Source: a virus
Strand: one strand, 5' to 3'
Virus record (IMG/VR): IMGVR_UViG_3300012950_000015
Location: 1 to 30,075 of that record
Length of the DNA: 30,075 nucleotides
In this document: positions 1-9,700 of the stretch, one piece after another
How the letters are laid out: every line of letters begins with the position of its first letter
Numbering within the stretch: the first letter of the stretch is position 1
Made by a program: the position numbers and the translations under genes
The notes under the pieces: model-generated
What the model saw: only the letters and a program-made list of their open reading frames with translations
Databases searched by the model: none
Told to the model about the DNA's origin: nothing

Positions 1-2
1 AT

Positions 3-31
3 TTGACTTAGCATATATAATCTGGTATAAT
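3..31 (+). promoter_or_regulatory. sigma70-type promoter with extended -10
   Basis: A TTGACT -35 box lies at 3-8 and a perfect TATAAT -10 box at 26-31, separated by 17 bases. The -10 box is preceded by TGG at 23-25, which gives the TGn extended -10 signature. A second TATAAT at 16-21 overlaps the spacer. Transcription would start near 38, just before the glycosyltransferase start codon at 54. The architecture fits recognition by the unmodified host housekeeping polymerase and differs from the late boxes further downstream, so this gene may be expressed earlier. The timing is an inference. Confidence 0.7.
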
Positions 32-53
32 ATTGATGTCTTAGCGAATCATT

Positions 54-812
54 ATGGCTAAAGGATTTACTGTAAAGGCGAAGTCTCCGCCTAAGAAGAA
101 TGCAGAAGAAGAATGGGACTATGATGCAGCATGGGAAATGGTTAGGGGCAAGTCTATTGTCTTCTGTCTTCCTGGTCGTGGAGTATCATATGTTTATCTT
201 AAGAACTTCGTACAACTATGCTTTGATCTAGTACAACATGGTGCTAGTATTCAAATCTCTCAAGACTACTCATCAATGGTGAACTTTGCCAGATGTAAAT
301 GTCTTGGTGCTAATGTATTACGAGGACCAGACCAGATTCCTTGGGATGGTAAACTTAAGTATGATTATCAACTATGGATCGATAGTGATATCGTATTCAA
401 CACCCAGAAGTTCTTGCAACTAGTTCTTATGAATAAGAACATTGCTGCAGGATGGTATATGACGGAAGATGGTCAAACTACTTCTGTTGCTCACTGGCTC
501 GATGAGGATAACTTCCGTAATAACGGAGGGGTTATGAATCATGAGACTGGTGAAACCATGTCTAAGCGTAAGAAACCATTTACTGTCGATTATACAGGGT
601 TTGGATGGATTCTTATTAAGCATGGTGTATGGGAACATGATAAGATGAAGTATCCTTGGTTTGCTCCAAAGATGCAAGTCTTTGAGAGTGGAGAAGTACA
701 AGACATGTGTGGAGAGGATGTCTCCTTCTGTCTAGATGCTCTCGATGCTGGATTTGAGATCTGGTGTGATCCTAGGGTAAGAGTTGGACATGAGAAGAAC
801 AGAGTCATTTAG
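54..812 (+). CDS. putative GT-A-fold glycosyltransferase, 252 aa
   Basis: The protein resembles a small GT-A-fold (GT2-like) glycosyltransferase, which would move a sugar from a nucleotide-sugar donor to an acceptor. An N-terminal lysine-rich leader is followed by a beta-strand start VFCLPGRGVSYVYL at about residues 36-49. A DSD triad at 110-112 sits after hydrophobic YQLWI, where the metal-binding DxD motif of this fold is expected. A GEDVSFCLDALDAGFEIW stretch from residue 220 matches the (G/E)ED catalytic-base region that precedes the last core strand, and a histidine follows at 246 in VGHEK. There is no membrane segment or signal peptide, so it is probably cytoplasmic. It has its own promoter, and the next gene begins on the last base of its stop codon. 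The substrate cannot be told; phage DNA, virion protein or host surface sugars are all possible. Confidence 0.7.
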   Translation: MAKGFTVKAKSPPKKNAEEEWDYDAAWEMVRGKSIVFCLPGRGVSYVYLKNFVQLCFDLVQHGASIQISQDYSSMVNFARCKCLGANVLRGPDQIPWDGKLKYDYQLWIDSDIVFNTQKFLQLVLMNKNIAAGWYMTEDGQTTSVAHWLDEDNFRNNGGVMNHETGETMSKRKKPFTVDYTGFGWILIKHGVWEHDKMKYPWFAPKMQVFESGEVQDMCGEDVSFCLDALDAGFEIWCDPRVRVGHEKNRVI

Positions 813-979
813 TGACTGATATCTATACTATTAGAATCGATGAAGGAGAGGTCTATGAAGATCTCTCTGAAGATGATTTTATGGCGAAGATGATGGAGTT
901 ATCAAGTACATTTTATGATACTGGATATCCTCATCCAAATAACATACATTTTACTGCGAGGTCTTATGAAGAAAGTTAA
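812..979 (+). CDS. small acidic protein, 55 aa, GTG start
   Basis: A 55-residue frame opens with GTG at 812, which shares one base with the preceding TAG stop (TAGTG overlap). An in-frame stop at 791-793 and the lack of any other upstream start leave this GTG as the only sensible choice. The product begins MTDIYTIRIDEGEVYEDLSE and is strongly acidic in its first half, ending in IHFTARSYEES. No membrane segment or known motif is visible. The coupled start suggests translation along with the glycosyltransferase. I do not recognise a function. Confidence 0.6.
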   Translation: MTDIYTIRIDEGEVYEDLSEDDFMAKMMELSSTFYDTGYPHPNNIHFTARSYEES

Positions 980-1121
980 GTCTTATCTTAGCATCAGTGG
1001 AACAGGTAATAATATTGAATCTGTAAGGAAAATGACTAGGCAAGGTCATTCTAAGAATACCAAATATTCCGCTACGGCGCGAAACTCGCCTCGTAAACCT
1101 TATAGAGGACAGGGGAAATAA
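966..1121 (+). CDS. small basic protein, 51 aa
   Basis: The start chosen is the ATG at 966, which has a GAGG at 958-961 four bases upstream. The reading frame extends further upstream to 915, but those extra 17 residues are a hydrophobic stretch lying over the preceding gene. The product begins MKKVKSYLSISGTGNNIESV and is highly basic toward the C terminus (KNTKYSATARNSPRKPYRGQGK has 7 K/R in 22). It overlaps the 812-979 gene by 14 bases. The basic, probably disordered tail could bind nucleic acid or an acidic partner, but no family is recognised. Confidence 0.55.
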   Translation: MKKVKSYLSISGTGNNIESVRKMTRQGHSKNTKYSATARNSPRKPYRGQGK

Positions 1122-1150
1122 AGAGCCTACATAGAGTGCAATCGGATCAC

Positions 1151-1155
1151 AGGAG
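1151..1155 (+). promoter_or_regulatory. ribosome binding site AGGAG
   Basis: AGGAG lies seven bases ahead of the ATG at 1163. It decides between that start and the GTG at 1136, because the site lies inside the reading frame that a GTG start would use. Confidence 0.6.
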
Positions 1156-1162
1156 TACTACC

Positions 1163-1390
1163 ATGTCTATTGATCTACAGAGGAACACCAGGTTCTATAT
1201 TAAAGAAGACGGTACAATTGAAGATGAATTTGGAAAACTTCTTTATAGGACTAGTATTCCTATTGATCCGCAACAATATGCTAGAGAAACTCTTCATGAG
1301 ACTATTAAAGAAAAAGGTCTTTTAATTGATGAAGAATGGGAAATGGATGATGAATCTATCGAATTGACAGTGCTAATTGGAGATAGTTAG
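1163..1390 (+). CDS. small acidic protein, 75 aa
   Basis: The frame is open from a GTG at 1136, but the ATG at 1163 has an AGGAG at 1151-1155 seven bases upstream and is the better start. The product begins MSIDLQRNTRFYIKEDGTIE and has an acidic C-terminal half (LIDEEWEMDDESIELTVLIGDS). It is likely a small soluble alpha/beta protein. It is the last gene before the late promoter of the baseplate genes. I do not recognise its family. Confidence 0.6.
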   Translation: MSIDLQRNTRFYIKEDGTIEDEFGKLLYRTSIPIDPQQYARETLHETIKEKGLLIDEEWEMDDESIELTVLIGDS

Positions 1391-1399
1391 GGAAACGGG

Positions 1400-1407
1400 T
1401 ATAAATA
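1400..1407 (+). promoter_or_regulatory. T4-type late promoter TATAAATA
   Basis: A perfect match to the T4 late promoter box TATAAATA sits in the 43-base gap before gp25. In T4 this box is read by gp55 sigma with gp33 and the sliding clamp. Transcription would start about six bases after the box, near 1413, leaving a leader of about 20 bases before the ATG at 1434. It is the likely promoter for gp25, gp6 and the giant gene. Confidence 0.8.
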
Positions 1408-1433
1408 ATCTCAACATATAGTGCCCATAATTA

Positions 1434-1829
1434 ATGGCGATCAAACGATCACGCGGTTATAAAGATATTACCCTCGATTTTAAGCCAAATCCTGTAACTG
1501 GAGACTTAAATGTTCTTAAGAACGAGAGGTCAATTACCCGCGCAGTGAGAAATTTGGTTCAGACTGGGGTGAATGAGCGATTTTATAGTAGTGTAGGATC
1601 AGATATCACTGAAACTCTCTTTGGTTTTGTTGATGTTGCATCTGGAGGAATAATTGCAGCAGAGATTAAGTCTCTTTTATTGCGATATGAACCAAGAATT
1701 GCCAACATTGCAGTGAAAGCTGACCCAAGACCTGATTCTAATGCATTTGAATTATTCGTATCTTACCATATTGTAGGACAAGATTATGCTACTCAGTCAT
1801 TTTCCTTCATTTTAGAGGCAACTAGGTAA
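1434..1829 (+). CDS. 25: baseplate wedge / sheath initiator gp25
   Basis: This is the gp25 (GPW/gp25, TssE-like) family protein that joins the baseplate wedge and nucleates sheath polymerisation in contractile tails. The length of 131 residues matches T4 gp25 (132). The family EPR motif is present as E86-P87-R88 in RYEPRIANIAV. The upstream part, with NERSITRAVRNLVQTGVNER, matches the conserved region after the N-terminal strand. It begins 27 bases after the late promoter box with no strong Shine-Dalgarno, and gp6 follows after five bases. The family is unmistakable. Confidence 0.95.
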   Translation: MAIKRSRGYKDITLDFKPNPVTGDLNVLKNERSITRAVRNLVQTGVNERFYSSVGSDITETLFGFVDVASGGIIAAEIKSLLLRYEPRIANIAVKADPRPDSNAFELFVSYHIVGQDYATQSFSFILEATR

Positions 1830-1834
1830 AGAAC

Positions 1835-3754
1835 ATGCCCGTAACCAAGTTTACTAACCTTGATTTTGATCAGATTAAGGGTCAAATTAAAGATTATTTA
1901 AGAGCAAACTCAGATTTTACTGATTTTGACTATGAAGGGTCGAATATGTCGATCCTAATTGATATATTAGCATATAATACTTACATTACGGCGTTTAATA
2001 GCAACATGGTTGTTAATGAATCCTTCTTGGATTCAGCTACTTTACGAGAAAATGTAGTTTCTTTAGCAAGAAATATTGGATATGTACCAAGATCGCGTAA
2101 ATCTGCTCAAGCAATCATTAGTTTTGACTTTAAATTCAATGGAAATACTAATACTGTTAGATTAAAGAAAGGTTTAGTTGTAGTTGGTGCTGTAAATAAC
2201 ACTTCTTTCACTTTTTCAATACCAGAAGACATAACAGTTAATAGTCCTATTGATACTGGATCTACTGCGATAACAAATCCTCCTAGAACAGGAGTATTTA
2301 AAGATATTACTGTCTATCAAGGCACACTTTTAAAGAAAAGTTTCCGTGTTAATGGTAGTTTAGACCAAAGATTTATCTTAGACAACTCATTTATTGATTC
2401 TGCGTCTATTAGAGTCTTTGTAAGGAAGTCTGGATCGACTTCTGGACTAGAATATTCGCATGTTGACAATATTACAGCAATTAATCAACAATCTAACATC
2501 TATCTTGTCCAGGAAGTTAAGGATGAGAAGTATGAATTGCTATTTGGTGATGGATTATTTGGTAAAAAGTTAGATAATGGTGATATTATCGATGTTAGCT
2601 ATATTATTACGGATGGAAAGGGTGGTAATGATGGTAAATTCTTCTCATATAGTGGAGATTTGGTAGATGATGCTGGAAATCCTGTTGATGCCTCTACATC
2701 ACCAATAATTAACACAGTACAGACTGCTAAAGGAGGCGGTGATGTAGAGAGTGTTGACTCTGTTAAGTATATTGCACCTAGACTCTATTCATCACAGTAC
2801 AGGGCGGTTACAGCAAGGGATTACGAAGCAATTATACAGAGTGTATTCCCTGATGCAGAATCTGTTTCTGTAATGGGTGGTGAAGAATTGGATCCTCCTG
2901 AATTTGGTACTGTAATATTAAGTGTAAAACCAAGAAATGCAACATATTTGTCTGATTTTACTAAAACTCAAATTTTAGATAAATTGAAGAGATATTCTAT
3001 TGCTGGTATTAACCAAAGAATAGTAGATCTTCAAATGCTTTATGTTGAACTTGAAACTGCAGTTTATTATAATTCAAATATTTTTAGTGATATTAATGGA
3101 TTAAAGTCACAAGTTACTGCTGCACTTACTTCTTATGGTGAATCTGCTAATTTGAATCAATTTGGTGGTAGATTTAAATATTCTGAAGCTCAAGGTATTA
3201 TTGATGATACAAATAATGCTATTACTTCAAATATTATGAAATTGACTATGAGGAGGGATTTAAAACCTATTTTTAATGCATTTACTCAATATGAATTATG
3301 TTTTGGTAATGCATTCCATGTTAATCCAGCTGGTAAAAATATTAAAAGTACTGGATTTAAAATTGAGGGCAATATCAATACTTTATACTTCACTGATCTT
3401 CCTCATGATGACTTATTGAAAGGAGATCTTGCTGTAGTTCAATTAACTGAAATTTCAGGAGAAAATGCACCTGTTGTTATTCCTTCTGCTGGTTATGTAG
3501 ATTATGAAAAAGGTGAAATTGTTATTAATACAATTAATATAACTGGTACAACTCTTGGAACTGGAATTATAGAAGTTCAGGCATATCCAAGATCAAATGA
3601 TATTATTGGACTAAAAGATTTGTATTTACAATTAGACATGTCTAATACTACGATAAATATCGTAAGAGACACTATATCTTCTGGTGAACAAATTTCTGGC
3701 ATTGGATATAAGGTTACTTCTAGTTATTCTAATGGTTCTATTACTAGATCGTAA
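1835..3754 (+). CDS. 6: baseplate wedge protein gp6 (baseplate J-like)
   Basis: gp6 forms the dimeric ring of the wedge that holds the inner baseplate together and changes shape on tail contraction. The product is 639 residues; T4 gp6 has 660. The N-terminal region, with YNTYITAFNSNMVVNESFLD near residue 50 and RNIGYVPRSRKSA near 90, is typical of phage gp6 and baseplate J proteins. The FGDG motif is at 237-240, followed by KKLDNGDIIDVSYIITDGKG. The VTARDYEAIIQSVFPDAESV stretch near 325 leading into GGEELDPPEFGTVILSVKP is the classic baseplate J signature. The C-terminal 150 residues are less conserved. It lies between gp25 and the giant gp7-position gene, with only six bases to the latter, so the three are probably cotranscribed. 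Confidence 0.93.
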   Translation: MPVTKFTNLDFDQIKGQIKDYLRANSDFTDFDYEGSNMSILIDILAYNTYITAFNSNMVVNESFLDSATLRENVVSLARNIGYVPRSRKSAQAIISFDFKFNGNTNTVRLKKGLVVVGAVNNTSFTFSIPEDITVNSPIDTGSTAITNPPRTGVFKDITVYQGTLLKKSFRVNGSLDQRFILDNSFIDSASIRVFVRKSGSTSGLEYSHVDNITAINQQSNIYLVQEVKDEKYELLFGDGLFGKKLDNGDIIDVSYIITDGKGGNDGKFFSYSGDLVDDAGNPVDASTSPIINTVQTAKGGGDVESVDSVKYIAPRLYSSQYRAVTARDYEAIIQSVFPDAESVSVMGGEELDPPEFGTVILSVKPRNATYLSDFTKTQILDKLKRYSIAGINQRIVDLQMLYVELETAVYYNSNIFSDINGLKSQVTAALTSYGESANLNQFGGRFKYSEAQGIIDDTNNAITSNIMKLTMRRDLKPIFNAFTQYELCFGNAFHVNPAGKNIKSTGFKIEGNINTLYFTDLPHDDLLKGDLAVVQLTEISGENAPVVIPSAGYVDYEKGEIVINTINITGTTLGTGIIEVQAYPRSNDIIGLKDLYLQLDMSNTTINIVRDTISSGEQISGIGYKVTSSYSNGSITRS

Positions 3755-3760
3755 AAACGG

Positions 3761-6700
3761 ATGATTGAAACATATAGCCCTCTATCAACTAGAGTAAAAA
3801 CATACCAAATTGTCAATGACCAAACTCCAGAGTTTGCGATCACTGAAAATCCATTATTAGAGGATTTTTTAAAGCAGTATTATATCTCTGCAGAATATCA
3901 AGGTGGTCCTGTTGATATTGGAGAAAATATTGACAAATATATTAGAATTGATAATTTAACGAAGGAAGTTGTATCTGGACAAGTTTCATTAGCGTCTAGT
4001 GTTACTATTAGTGATGATACTATTACAGTTTCTGATAATACGAAGGGATTCCCTCAAAGATGGGGTCTTTTAAAGATCAATGACGAAATTATCACATATT
4101 CTGATAAAACTTCAACAACTTTTACAGGATGTGTTAGAGGATTTAGTGGAATTACCACTTATCATAGCCAATTAGACCATAAAAATGTAGATTGGAAGCA
4201 AACTGTTGCTGGTACTCATGATTCTGGTGATAGTGTTCAGAATTTAAGTGCATTATTCTTAAAAGAAATATATGATAAACTAAAAGCAATGTATACCCCT
4301 GGTTTAGAGGGTGTTGCTTTAAGTCCTGAATTAGATGTTAATAATTTTATAAAAGAAGCAAGAAGTTTATACGAATCTAAGGGTACTGACGAATCTTTCA
4401 AGATTTTATTCAAAGCATTATTTGGTTTAGAACCAAAAATCAATGATCTTGAAAAATACCTCATTAAGCCCTCATATGCTAACTATTTGAGGAGAGAATC
4501 CTTTGCTGTACAAGTAGTTTCTGGAGATCCATTAAAACTTATTGGACAGACCCTATTTCAGGATAATGAAGAAGGTAATCCCCTAGTAAATGCTGCTAGT
4601 GGACCAATTTCAGAAGTTATACACATCAGAGATGATTTTTATCGTATTTCTGTCTTTATTGGATATGATGATAGGGATTTAATCCAAGGAACATTTGCTG
4701 TTCCAGGCAGAACGCGAGTTATTGGTAAAGTTGGTCTTGGTGCAACTGTTCTTACTGTTGATTCTACTATTGGATTTGGTCAAACTGGAACTTTCCAGGT
4801 GGGATTGGATACAGATAGTCATTATCAGGTATTAGATTATACTGAAAAGACTGTAAACCAGTTTATTGGTTTAACAACGACTTATCCTGACATTCCATCT
4901 GCTACTGAGATCTATACACCCACTTTAGTTTATGGGTACGAAGAAAATAAAATTGTTAATCCTGTTAAGATGAGAATAACGGGAGTTTTGAGTGGTTTTG
5001 ATTCCCTTCAGGATTTATATGGATTATCTGAGACTTCTCGTGTTAAAGTTAAGAACCTTGGAAGATTTATTACTAATCCAAACTTAGATAAGACTTGGGA
5101 ACAAACATTTTTTAATTCTTGGTACTATAATACATCTGTTAGATACCAAATTGAAGATTTAAGTGGATCTACTTTCACATTAGCAGGTTCAATTGATAAA
5201 TCTAGTCTAAGAGTTGGTGATACAGTACAATTACTTGTTAGAAATACAGAAACAGAAACTGCTGTATTAACAGTTGGTTATGTTAACCTATCAAATAATT
5301 CTATTAGTGTACAGGGAACTTTTACAACTGCTAGTGGTTTATCATACGATATAAGACGAGTACAGAATAAAGCTAATACTACTAAAGTACCAATTATTGG
5401 TGGTCAGAATCAAATTTTAGCCAATGTTTCTAATACTTATGTTGTAGATGCTAAAAATTCGGAAAGTGGTAAGAAAGAATCATTTGTAGCTTCTAATTCT
5501 ATTCCTTCTTATCCAATCTATACTGATAAAATTCATGCTGCTTTAGAGAATCCTTCAGTATCTGGGGGTAGTTGGCAGGGATATAATAGTCTATCAAACA
5601 AATATAATATTATCTCTTTTGCACAAGATGTTCCATTCAGAACTGGTGAGGAACTTGTTTATGTTCCTAGGAGTGGTGATGAAGAAATTGCTGGATTAGA
5701 TAAGAATTCTTATTTTGTAGAAGTACTGGCTCAGAAGAACAAAATTAAATTATATCCATCTAGATCATTTATTCCTTCAGGAATAGCAGTAGAATTTACT
5801 CCTCCAGTATCTACAACTGGATATCATGATTTTGTTAGAGTTGAACAAGCAAGACGATCTATTTTTCCAGGTAGAACACTTAAAAGGTTTATTCTTGATC
5901 AAGATTTAACTGTTGGTGTTCAACAAAGAACAACATCTGAAAGAACTTTAGATGGTAATACTGGTATTTTAGTTAATGGGGTTGAACTTACTAACTATAA
6001 ATCTGATAAATTTATCTATTATGGTCCTTTACAATCTTTAGATATAGTTAATTCTGGTAGAGGTTATGATGTACTTAACCCTCCTTCAATAACTATTGCA
6101 AATAGTGGAACAGGAATTAACACTGCTAGGGGTAGATTATCTATTGGTGGTACTGTTACTGATGTTTTAATTGACCCAGTTGACTTTGAAATTAAAAAAG
6201 TTGTTTCAGTTGATATACATGGTGGTAATGGAGCTGGTGCTAAAGCACAAGCAGTAACAGAGTTGGGATATAGGCAATTTACATTTAATGCAAAATCTTT
6301 CTATAATGGCGGTAATATTGATCCTTTAGATGGTAAAGGTGGAAGATTTATAATGGATAAACCTCATTATTATAAAACTGGGGATAGAGTAATTTATAGT
6401 TCTAATAATAACTATGTTGTTGGACTTCATACGGCAGCTTCTGCTGGTATTGATACATGCTTAGTAGAAGGTCAATCTTATTATATTGGTATTACTAGTG
6501 CTACGATATTTAAACTTTATAGGTCAAAATCTGACGCTGTTGCTGGTGTTGCTAATACTGTTGGATTTGGAACAACTGCAGCTGATTTGAATAGTGGTAT
6601 ACACCAGTTTAGAGATTATCATACTAAGAGAAGGGTCTCTAGAGTTACTATTCTTGATGGTGGACATGATTACACAAATAGAACAATTTCTTTAGAACCA

Positions 6701-9700
6701 GTAGGTGTTAGTACATTAAGAGACTTTATTGAATTTGAAAATCATAGATTTAGTGATGGTGAAGTTATTCATTATGGTATATCAAGTACTGGTGGTTCTG
6801 TAATTAGTGGATTGTCAACAGATTCACAATATCAGGTATTGAAAATAGATGATGATAGGTTTAGATTATGTTATTCTGGAATTGCTACTACTAGAATTCC
6901 AAATACTACAAATTATCTGAATAAAGAGTATGTTAGGTTTGCTAATCATGGAGTAGGTCAACAGGACTTCTCTTATCCTCCAATAACTGTTGATGTTAAT
7001 GTTATTACTGATGCAGATACTCCACAGGTATTAGAAGCTAATCCTATTGTTCGTGGTGAAGTTGTAGATGCTATTTTGTATAATACTGGTAGAGATTATG
7101 GATCCAATATCATTAATTTTGAAAAAGCACCTTCAGTATTAATAAATTCTGGATCATATGGTCAAATTGGACTTATTATAGTAAATGGAAGAGTTATCGA
7201 TGCTTTTGTTCAAAGTAAAGGAACAGGATATGATGGTCCTCCAGATATTGAAGTAAGTGGTCTAGGTACTGCAACTGGAGCAAAAATTCGTGCAATTATG
7301 AATGGGACAGAGATTTCATCTGTTAAAGTCTTATCTCAAGGTGCTGGATATGCTACTTCAACAACGAGTGTTGTTGTTAGATCTCCTGGAGATTCTGCTA
7401 CTTTCTCCACAAAAGTTAGAAGATTAGTTGGTAACAAATATAAAACCAGTAGTACTACGAATGGTGATTATCTTGCTCCTGTAGAGGATGGATTAGCTGT
7501 TGAATCGGTTGCATATGGAGCAACTGTTAGAAATTATTTTGGGGATGATGGATCTGGGCATTCTCCTATTATTGGATGGGCATATGATGGTAATCCAATA
7601 TATGGACCTTATGGTTTAACTGATTCTGATGATATTCAGTCTGCTTCTACTAGAATGAAGTCATCATATACACTTGATGCAAGTAAAGTTGAAAATAGAC
7701 CATCTTTGACTGATTATGAAGCAGGATTCTTTATTGAGGATTATTATTATTCTGCAGATAAAGATTTAGATGAACATAATGGTAGATTTACCAAAACACC
7801 CGAATTTGAAGAAGGTGTATATGCATATTTTGCAACTGTAGATAATCTATCAGTACCTCAATTCCCATATTATATTGGAGACACTTATAGGGGATTCGCA
7901 TTAAAAGTTAATACAGTATCTGGTGAAAAAATCAGACAAACTAACTATGATTTTGAAAATTCTAATTTAGTACGAAATACCTTCCCATATAAGATGTTTG
8001 GTGATGGTGCTAGCTATGATTTTGTATATCAACCATATAAACATCTAGCTAATGTTGCAAGACCTGATAAAATCAATAGTGGTACTGTTGACAGTATAAG
8101 AATTTCTAATCCTGGCATTGGATATACTGTTGGTGCAAAAATTGATTTTAATGATGCTGATACTGGTGGTAGTGGTGTTACTGCATATGTTGGTAAATTA
8201 TTAGGTAAAGATATAATTAAAATTGTAACAGATTTCCAAAATTATGATGATGTAGTATTTGAATGGGGTCAAAATAAAATCATTGCAAATATTGATCCTT
8301 GGCATTCTCTTAATGTAAAGGATCATATTCAAGTTGCTGGATTATCTACTAGTGTCAATAAGCTTGTAGGATCCCATCAAGTTAGTGCAGTAAATTATTC
8401 AACTAAACTACTAGATGAAGGATTTAGCGGTATAACGACAGATATTAGTGTACAGTTTATTCCATCATTTGTTTCTGCAGGATCAACTATCGGAATTGGT
8501 ACTGAAACTGCTAAAATTCTAAATGTTTATCCAGATGATAGTAAATTAAGAATTCGTAGGTCTATTGGTGTTCATACTAATACAGTTGGAACTGCATTAT
8601 CGTATTTCTCAAGTCAAGTTGAAATTCCTTTAGTTACTGATAAATTCCCTTCTAATTTAAATAGAAAATTCTATTTTAACCCTACAGAAAATGTTGGATT
8701 TGGTACTACAAGTGGACAAACGATTACTAGAGATTTCTTGTATTCAGGAGTTACCACATCTAGGTCTATTTTAACAAAAACACTATATTTTGAGAATCAT
8801 GGTCTTAAAACTAATGATGCACTGAAATTTACTGTTCCAACTTTTGGAACTAATGTTTCTTGTGCTACATCAGATGTTTTCTCAGGAACATTTAATTTTC
8901 CATCTATTGTCTATGCAGTAAAGAAAACAAAAGATAGTATTGGTATTAAAACTACTAAAACTTCTGATGATATTTACTTTATTAGTGGAGGAACAGATCA
9001 ATATGATTATTTACTAGAAGAGCAAGAAACATATCAAGTTACTGGATCTATTCAAAAGGTTACTGCAACAATACAGACTAAAGATGATCATGAATTATTG
9101 AGTGATGATCATATTGATTTAATTGTTAAACCTGGACTTACTACTGGTATTGGAACAACAACTTATACTAAATTGAAGGTTATTGATGATTATTTAATTG
9201 CTAATCCTATTGGAATAAACACAACTGGAATAAACACAACTACAAATAGAATTACGGCAAATAATCATGGATTAATAACTGGTGACAGAATTTTATACTA
9301 TGGACCAAATATACCAAGTGGAATAACACAAAGAGAATATTACATAGTTAGAGTTGATGATAATAATATTCAACTTGCAGATACTCTTAAAGAAACTCAA
9401 GGATCTCCAAATGTTGTTAATATTACTGATGTAGGTGGTCTTACACAATCTATTAATCCAATTAATCCCCAATTAAGACCATTTAGAAATAATGATCTTC
9501 GTTTTGAGATGAGTGATCCTACATTGACGGGATATGATTTAAAGTTCTATTATGACATTAATTTCTTTAATGAATTTGTTGGATCTGGAACAAGTCTTGG
9601 ATTTGAAGTAGTTGGAGTTAGTAGTTATGCAACTGTTGGTGTTGGGTCTACAAATCCATATGATTATGTTAATCATCCATATTTAACTTTAAAGTATTCT

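Larger units (their letters stand above)
5610..9390 (+). repeat. dispersed HGLxTGDxVxY...YYVxxVDxxxIKL repeats in the giant protein
   Basis: At least five diverged copies of one 45-60 residue unit are visible. They begin near 5610 (VPFRTGEELVY to NKIKLYPS), 6355 (HYYKTGDRVIY to TIFKLYRS), 6735 (HRFSDGEVIHY to DRFRLCYS), 8790 (HGLKTNDALKF to DSIGIKTT) and 9260 (HGLITGDRILYY to NNIQLADT). Each has a loop with G-D/E before a beta strand, then a second strand pair ending in a hydrophobic-K-hydrophobic pattern. They read as small all-beta modules strung along the protein. Confidence 0.65.

Noticed and set aside
915-965. Upstream extension of the 966-1121 gene to a start at 915
   Set aside because: The extra residues are an unlikely hydrophobic run fully overlapping the 812-979 gene. 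The ATG at 966 has a GAGG four bases upstream.
1136-1162. GTG start of the 75-aa gene at 1136
   Set aside because: The AGGAG at 1151-1155 is placed for the ATG at 1163 and would lie inside the coding frame if GTG 1136 were used.
5996-6003. TATAAATC resembling a late promoter box
   Set aside because: It lies deep inside the giant gene with no gene start nearby. Such near-matches are expected in an AT-rich coding sequence; the same holds for TATAAATT at 10556-10563.
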